64,000 nucleotides of DNA from Pagrus major. Taxonomy: Eukaryota; Chordata; Actinopteri; Spariformes; Sparidae. Made by a program: the position numbers and the translations under genes. This document shows positions 59,430 through 64,000 of this stretch, in pieces. The stretch lies in the NCBI RefSeq assembly GCF_040436345.1, contig NC_133225.1, positions 28,000,040-28,064,039 of the forward strand, read 5' to 3'. Numbering within the stretch: position 1 is the stretch's first letter; each line of letters opens with the position of its first letter. The notes below the pieces were generated by a model, which saw only the letters and a list, made by a program, of their open reading frames with translations, searched no databases and had not been told where the DNA came from.

Positions 59430-62400
59430 CTACATATATTGTCAGGTCACTAATAGGCCAACAGCTGTGTCAAAACTCGCTGTGCTGGAAGCTTTTATCT
59501 GGAATCCAATTGGAGGCCCGATGGCAGTGATTCATGGACCCAAAATAACCTCGGAGTGTTTGTGTTTCCAACTGCTGCTCGCTGTCAGTCTGTCAGTCTG
59601 TCTGTCTCGCCTGTCTCGCTGCCTGAGTGTCACCTGGCATGGCTGACCTCAGGAGAAAGGTATGCTGGACAAGAGACTGACCTTACTGCTGTCCTGTCGA
59701 CTGCAAGACGAGACTGTGGAGAACTGTGGAGCAGAGCTGGGCGAGTTGCTTCCAGATTAATAAAGTCACATCATGCAGCAGTTGCGTATAAGTAAATATA
59801 AGTTTCACTCGTCACTGACTTTGTAAGTGTTGTGAGTGTCACATCCTGCTCATGAACGCTTGTACATTTGCTGTTTTTCAGAGCATCCGGAGCAGCAACT
59901 GTGATTCACTTGTATTGAACAGCAGAGGAAGTGGGTTAATATTGGCCACTGTGGTTGGACAGTCAAAGAAAAGCAGCTCACTAGGCCTACAACTAGCAAT
60001 CATTCCTACCATCGATTAATCTGCTGATTATTTTCACAAATAATTGATTAATAGTTTAGTCTTTAAGAATGTCAAAACACAATTTCCTACAGTCTTCAAA
60101 TTGCTTCTTTTGTCCAACTAACAGTCCAAAACAAAAAGACTCTTCATTCACTGTCATACATAACAAAGAAAAGCAGAAAATCCTCACATTTATGAAGCAA
60201 ATGTTTTTTGCTTGAAAAATGACAAAACTGATCTGTTAAGAGCTGGCATAAAAAAAAATCTAAATTCTAAAAAATAAAAGGAGGTGCCCAAAATGAATAG
60301 AGAATGTCTCTGCAACGACAAGGTCAATATGAAAAAATACTGGTACCAAAATAAAGGTAACACTTCTGATTTCTGCAGAGGTGTAAGCATCAGCGTAGAT
60401 CTCACTGGGTCAGAGGAAAATGAAGTTGGAACACAGCATCAATAAAATATTTAATATTTTGTAGTATAATAATATAATATAATGTAGTTGCAGTCCAAAA
60501 CCTCTAGGAGCACAACATCTGGACATTCCTCCTGTCAGGAGTGATGATGCTAATAAAGTGCAGCAGAGCAAAGTTATAGAGAATTTAGTGGAGATATATT
60601 CAGGCTGAATCTCCAAACGGGACATTTTAGCACATTTTGGCACCATCTTTTCCATTTTAGCTTCCTCAAGTTTCAGTCAGTAAAACTTCTTCAGTTTGTC
60701 TTACACTTCACTTTAGGTATTCATTCCATCAACATACAACTGTTTTTGGCCTTGAATCTGTAGCTTTTACATGGCGTATCGTTTGTATTGTCAGCACCAG
60801 CTTTGTAGGTTTTGCTTCAGTTGCTTGGTGGTTGAATTGTCTTTTCAGTGCATGACACAAAGTGCTGTCTACAGAGCTGCAGCACATACACATGTTCACA
60901 GCGGTGGACCTTGCTGCAAAGTCAAGAAAAACTTTGTTTGCATTTGAGTTTTTGGAGAGGACACAATCAAGTATCAGGATTATGTAATAATGCTCGTAAA
61001 ATAACTTGGAACTGTTTTTTGAGCTTGACTCAAGATTTCTTGGTTTGCTGGCTTTGAACCATCCTAAAAAAAAAAAAAAAAAACTCCTGTCCTGGAGCCT
61101 GATCATCTCATGGCCTCCACTGAGAATCTCTAAATAGGCCAAGTGTTCATTTTCTCTCGAGTTTTTCCTTGCCATACTGTGTTGTGTCACATCAATTATA
61201 GAGCAATGAGAAGCACATGCCTCCTGCACTTATTCCATCTGCTTCACTGGGCACTGGACGAGCGGAGGAAGCGATGAAGACGAGATAGGTCTTACTGTAC
61301 CATTACAATAAAGCCAGGCTTCCACTTGTATATCCCAGTAGTACTGAAGGCTTGAATGTCATCATAATAATAAACAATAAAGTGAGTTGTGCTCTTCTGT
61401 AAAGTCGCTAAGTGCTATCACCTGGTCTATGCATTAGGCTGCTGTTACTATATTGATCAGCAAACAACTAGCACAAGACATCTAGCTTTGTTGAGTAACT
61501 AATTAATAATTAACTGTATAAAAAGACAGAAACACTGAGAAAAGCCATCATGAAAAATCCCCAACCTTAAACGATTGTTGGTTTTGAAGAGTTGTCATCA
61601 AAAGTTCCCCGTTGATTCATGAATAATATATTGTTTCAGTACATATCAAAGTTGCAACGATTAATCGAATAACTGACACATTTTGGGAACAATGATAAAC
61701 ATTTTTCAACATTTTCAGACGTTTTATAGATGAAACAACTCATCAAATAATCGAAAAAATAATCAACAGATGAATCAACAGTGAGGGAAGAACAACAAGA
61801 GAAAAAAGAAAGTAAGCAAAGCCGATCGTTTTAGAAAATGGTGACGACAAGCTGTTTTGCTGATGATAGTCAGTCACTAACTGCTTTGACCTGCAGGGCT
61901 CATGTCTGGGCTGCAAGTACAGTCTGTTTTATGAAATTATCGCCAACTATTTTGATAATCAATTAATCACTTTGAGACATTAAGAAAAAAGTCAAATTCT
62001 CTGATTCCAGCTTCTTAAACGTGAATATGTTCTGGTTTCTTTCCTCCTCTGTGACAGTAAACTGAATATCTCTGGGTTGTGGACAAAATAATGGACTCAT
62101 CAACATTTTAAAGGACGACCAACTTATGGATCAATCAAGAAAATAGTCGACAATGGAAAAAATTGTTAGTTGCAGCTCTAAACATTTTATATAATTTGTT
62201 TAGTGGCTGCAGTGCAAGAAAGTCACGGCAAGATCAAGAAGAGAAAAAATAAAGTCCGAAGCCCATCACATTAGAAAATGATGACAGCAAATCGTTTCAT
62301 ATGTATTCATAGTCGGTAACAAACTGCCTCGTCCTGCAAGGCCCAAAAATAGTTCAAGTGCTTTAAATGTGGATGGTTTCTGGTTCCTTTGCTCCTCCAT

Positions 62401-63462
62401 GACAGTGAACTGAATATCTTTGGGTTGTGGACAAAACAAGACATTTAAGGACGACATCTTGAGCTCTGATCTACATTTTTCAACACGGTTTTACAAACCA
62501 AACAACTAATCGATTAATCAAGGAAAATAGTAATCAGATTGATCGACAATGTAAATAATTGTTAGCTGCAGCCCTACACTGTCTCAATTTGACTTCCAAT
62601 CAATTACAATAACTTCCACTAACTTCAATCTGACACTTTTTGCAGTCTGTGCATTCTCAACATGATAGATGGTTTAGTGACGTGACAGTTTAATGGCAGG
62701 AAGATTACCAGGAGGATTGACCGGCCTTAAGGCTGTGTCATCTGATTCATCTGTGTGGCTGTACATGATCATGATGACACATGCTGGCCTCAAGTCCCTG
62801 AAACCAGCAGCAAAGCCTGTTTTTGCAGGTGCAACAAAGAAACACTTAGTGTAATTGCCACATGCCACCATCAGCTTTACAGATCAAGCTTGCAAAGGCT
62901 AGAGCGAAGGGAGCAGCGATGATTCAGTTTCTATATCTTCACTTACACTTGATTGACTGCCATACTCGACAGATGAAAGTGAAGATTGCATTGAGGCTAG
63001 ATTACAGTCAGACATCAGAGGCTTCCTGAAGCATGACACATAGAGCTCTAGTGACCATTAGAGTATCTCGACAACCTCAGATTTTGCATCGCAGCATCCA
63101 TAAACTGAGCAGAATGATGGCTGGTGCACCCCTCGACATGACATGAGGATGATGAGGATGAGGATGATGATGATGACAGCAGCACCAGGGCAACCGGCTT
63201 CAACATCCACCCTCCCCAGAACAATCTGCAAATGTCTCTGGCTAGATTTTTTCCTCCATCCCTGCACATTAGCGCATAAGACCGCTGACAGTCAGAGCAG
63301 AGCAGAGGGGAGACCCTGCATGGCAAGCCTCTCCTTACCTGGCAATCGGGCAAGATAATGGCTGCTGTCACCGTATCTGACAGGCGGAGAAGTGTAATTT
63401 CTGCAGTAGTCTGCACTCTGGTAGTACGCTGCATCCCCGTTCTTCAGCTGCAGCGCCATCAT
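50218..63462 (-). CDS. zmat3: Zinc finger matrin-type protein 3 (Wig-1)-like, long N-terminus
   Basis: Six coding exons in transcription order: 63339-63462, 56437-57179, 56214-56354, 54522-54688, 54147-54250, 50218-50426. All splice sites are GT-AG and the phases agree, giving 495 residues (human ZMAT3 is 289). Three U1-type C2H2 fingers are present: LYCKLCNVTLNSAQQAQAHY with GKNH (~290-320), DYCKLCDASFSSLAVAQAHY with GKNH, and FYCSMCNCGAEQETDFRQHL with SKQH. The C-terminus RQRIPRDLAMCVTPSGQFYC to ENLGYS is near-identical to ZMAT3 from memory. ZMAT3 is a nuclear double-stranded/AU-rich RNA-binding protein induced by p53. Exon 1 encodes a Tyr-rich leader (AAYYQSADYCRNYTSPP). Exon 2 encodes a proline-rich repeat region. 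The start is one of two adjacent ATGs (63462, 63459). A second in-frame ATG at 57189 lies just upstream of the exon-2 acceptor and could serve a shorter transcript. Confidence 0.9.
50930..51060 (-). repeat. Inverted copy of the 48.2-kb minisatellite, in zmat3 last intron
   Basis: Reverse complement reads CGGGACATCTACAGCCGTGT, then CTGTGGCAACCAAAAC, matching the unit at 48.2-48.5 kb. Confidence 0.55.
51330..51560. repeat. Dispersed 'GCTGCAACTAATTAAT' repeat copy
   Basis: GGGCTGCAACTAATTAATG followed by TAAACAATTATCTGTCTTTC and CAGTTAATTCATTGGACG. Same family as copies near 60-62.6 kb. Confidence 0.55.
51790..52035. repeat. Dispersed 'CAACTACTGGATGGATT' repeat copy
   Basis: CTCAACGGCTACTGGATTAA, CAACAACTACTGGATGGATT, CATTGTCATTGTGAGCATGC and TGATATTAGCATTTACCCCA, in the order found in a common fish repeat. 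A second partial copy lies near 58.05-58.2 kb. Confidence 0.6.
52089..52535. repeat. Cluster of four microsatellites
   Basis: (GT)n near 52089-52112, (GA)n near 52178-52212, (GT)n near 52270-52290 and (CA)n near 52498-52533, all inside 450 bp of zmat3 intronic sequence. Confidence 0.9.
53400..53825 (+). mobile_element. 5'-truncated LINE (non-LTR retrotransposon), 3' end
   Basis: The open frame reads MWTAQDKKSLQRGTKTAQNI, then HRAQRILKDNTHPSHSLFTL, LPSGNRYRSIRCCTTRLQSS and FFPQAVRLLS, the conserved C-terminus of fish non-LTR RT proteins. After a stop comes a short 3' UTR ending in the heptamer repeat TCTTGAATCTTGAAT. Antisense to zmat3 in its last-but-one large intron. The frame is intact over about 90 codons, so a fairly young copy. 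Confidence 0.85.
55800..55900. repeat. Dispersed 'ATCAATTGATCATG' repeat copy
   Basis: AGAATTAATCAATTGATCAT, then AAATAATCGTCAGATTTATC and GTTAGTTGCAGCTCTA. Same family as 51.3 and 60-62.6 kb, opposite orientation to the 51.3 kb copy. Confidence 0.55.
56740..57096 (-). repeat. zmat3: 33-bp coding minisatellite (11-residue Pro-rich repeat) in zmat3 exon 2
   Basis: Eleven consecutive units follow the pattern [LI]-G-P-P-P-[MI]-x-P-x-[QH]-x: LGPPPMAPTQP, LGPPPITPAQA, IGPPTMVPTQT, and so on to LVPPPVVAPRA. One unit (LRLPPMAHT) is two residues short. At DNA level the units are diverged 33-mers (GGGGGTGGGCCNNG-like on the plus strand). Confidence 0.9.
60000..60190. repeat. Dispersed 'ATCGATTAATCTGCTGATTA' repeat copy
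   Basis: ATCGATTAATCTGCTGATTA, AATAATTGATTAATAGTTTA, then CTTCAAATTGCTTCTTTTGT and CCAACTAACAGTCCAAAAC, the standard internal order of a common fish repeat. Confidence 0.65.
61640..62585. repeat. Cluster of three more copies of the same dispersed repeat
   Basis: Copies are recognised at about 61640-61780 (CAACGATTAATCGAATAACT), 61930-62185 (AATCAATTAATCACTTTGAG to GTTAGTTGCAGCTCTA) and 62390-62580 (CTAATCGATTAATCAAGGAA to GTTAGCTGCAGCCCTA). The two later copies also share TGACAGTRAACTGAATATCT and TTTGGGTTGTGGACAAAA. Confidence 0.6.
63140..63177. repeat. (GATGAG/GAT)n repeat upstream of the zmat3 exon-1 donor
   Basis: GAGGATGATGAGGATGAGG followed by ATGATGATGATGAC, in intron 1 close to the first exon. 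Confidence 0.85.
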
Positions 63463-64000
63463 CGCAGTCACATCCCTCTGCCAACTTCTTCTCTCCAAAA
63501 ACCGGGCGGTCAGGCAGGATGACAGTCGCTACCATACGCTCAGACACCGTGGCTTTCCCCGCAGGGGTGATCTCCAGAGCAGAGCGAGAAACAGGAAGTG
63601 ACTGTACGTGTTAATCCACGACATGTAAACACGTTGCGTTTGTATTTTTAAAATAAATGTCGACAGAGATGCTCTAATCCGTGAAATTAGATTTTCCAAG
63701 ACACTAATCACGCCGAGGTTTCCCTTGGCACCCCTCTCCCTGTTGGTACAGTCCATTTCCGATGCCACCGCTGCTGATTTGCATGGGTGGCAATCATGAC
63801 ACATTGTATAAATATGTTACACCTCTGTGGTGCGCTCACTTCACCCGAGCGCCTATTTATGAGTGTCAGATCTGCTGGGAAAACAGCCGGAGTGATGGAA
63901 ATGTACAGAAAGATATGGGCAAAGAAAAGATACAGTGTTACAATAGTTATAAAGGTACTGAGCATGTACACATTGAATTAAAATATTTACAAGTAGATTA

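Larger units (their letters stand above)
57180..63338 (-). other. zmat3: First coding intron of zmat3-like gene
   Basis: A 6.2-kb intron filled largely with dispersed repeats: a partial ACTACTGGATGGATT element near 58.05-58.2 kb, (GT)n near 59.39-59.43 kb, and at least four ATTAATCGATT-type copies between 60.0 and 62.6 kb. No exon-like open frame was found in it. Confidence 0.7.

Noticed and set aside
63780-64000. p53 response element upstream of the zmat3-like gene
   Set aside because: Only half-site-like matches with mismatches (such as GAGCATGTAC) were seen, not enough to call a site.

Overview
The window looks like nuclear DNA of a teleost fish. It holds four vertebrate protein-coding loci split by GT-AG introns. 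It also holds long (TG)n/(CA)n microsatellites and several dispersed repeat families that I recognise from fish genomes. No bacterial, phage or CRISPR features are present. Exons were joined by hand from splice-site consensus, reading-phase agreement and remembered family sequences. Gene names rest on protein motifs, not on a database search.

Layout. (1) 131-3501 (+): the last four coding exons of a Sec1/Munc18 gene, best matched by stxbp3. (2) 4.2-11.6 kb: intergenic DNA with a possible orphan exon and small inverted repeats. (3) 11.66-18.9 kb (+): an acyl-CoA thioesterase (ACOT/BAAT family) locus. Its promoter-side VNTR and first two coding exons are tandemly duplicated, and only one third exon exists. 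That exon stops before the catalytic Asp and His. (4) 19.6-20.64 kb: SINE and LINE debris. (5) 20.64-29.35 kb (+): a complete ankmy1 gene (MORN, ankyrin and MYND domains, 19 coding exons) with an RFX X-box and an NRF1 site upstream. (6) 31.4-36.85 kb (+): a complete RNF14-type RBR E3 ubiquitin ligase with seven coding exons. (7) 36.9-50.2 kb: gene-poor DNA with palindromes, a foldback element, a TIR element and microsatellites. (8) 63.46-50.22 kb (-): a complete zmat3 (Wig-1)-like gene with six coding exons, whose first coding exon lies 6.2 kb from the next.

The genes show no operon-like relationship: they are unrelated neighbours in membrane traffic, lipid metabolism, probable cilium or sperm function, ubiquitylation, and p53-linked RNA binding. 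The most notable observations are:
- the near-identical tandem duplication whose embedded 40-bp VNTR arrays (16 versus 21 units) have diverged in order while their flanks have not;
- the truncated thioesterase;
- an 11-residue proline-rich repeat making up much of a 290-residue N-terminal region in the zmat3-like protein;
- the X-box/NRF1 pair and several splice or polyadenylation oddities in ankmy1;
- two strong hairpin-forming palindromes.
I found no convincing evidence of a wholly new biological system.
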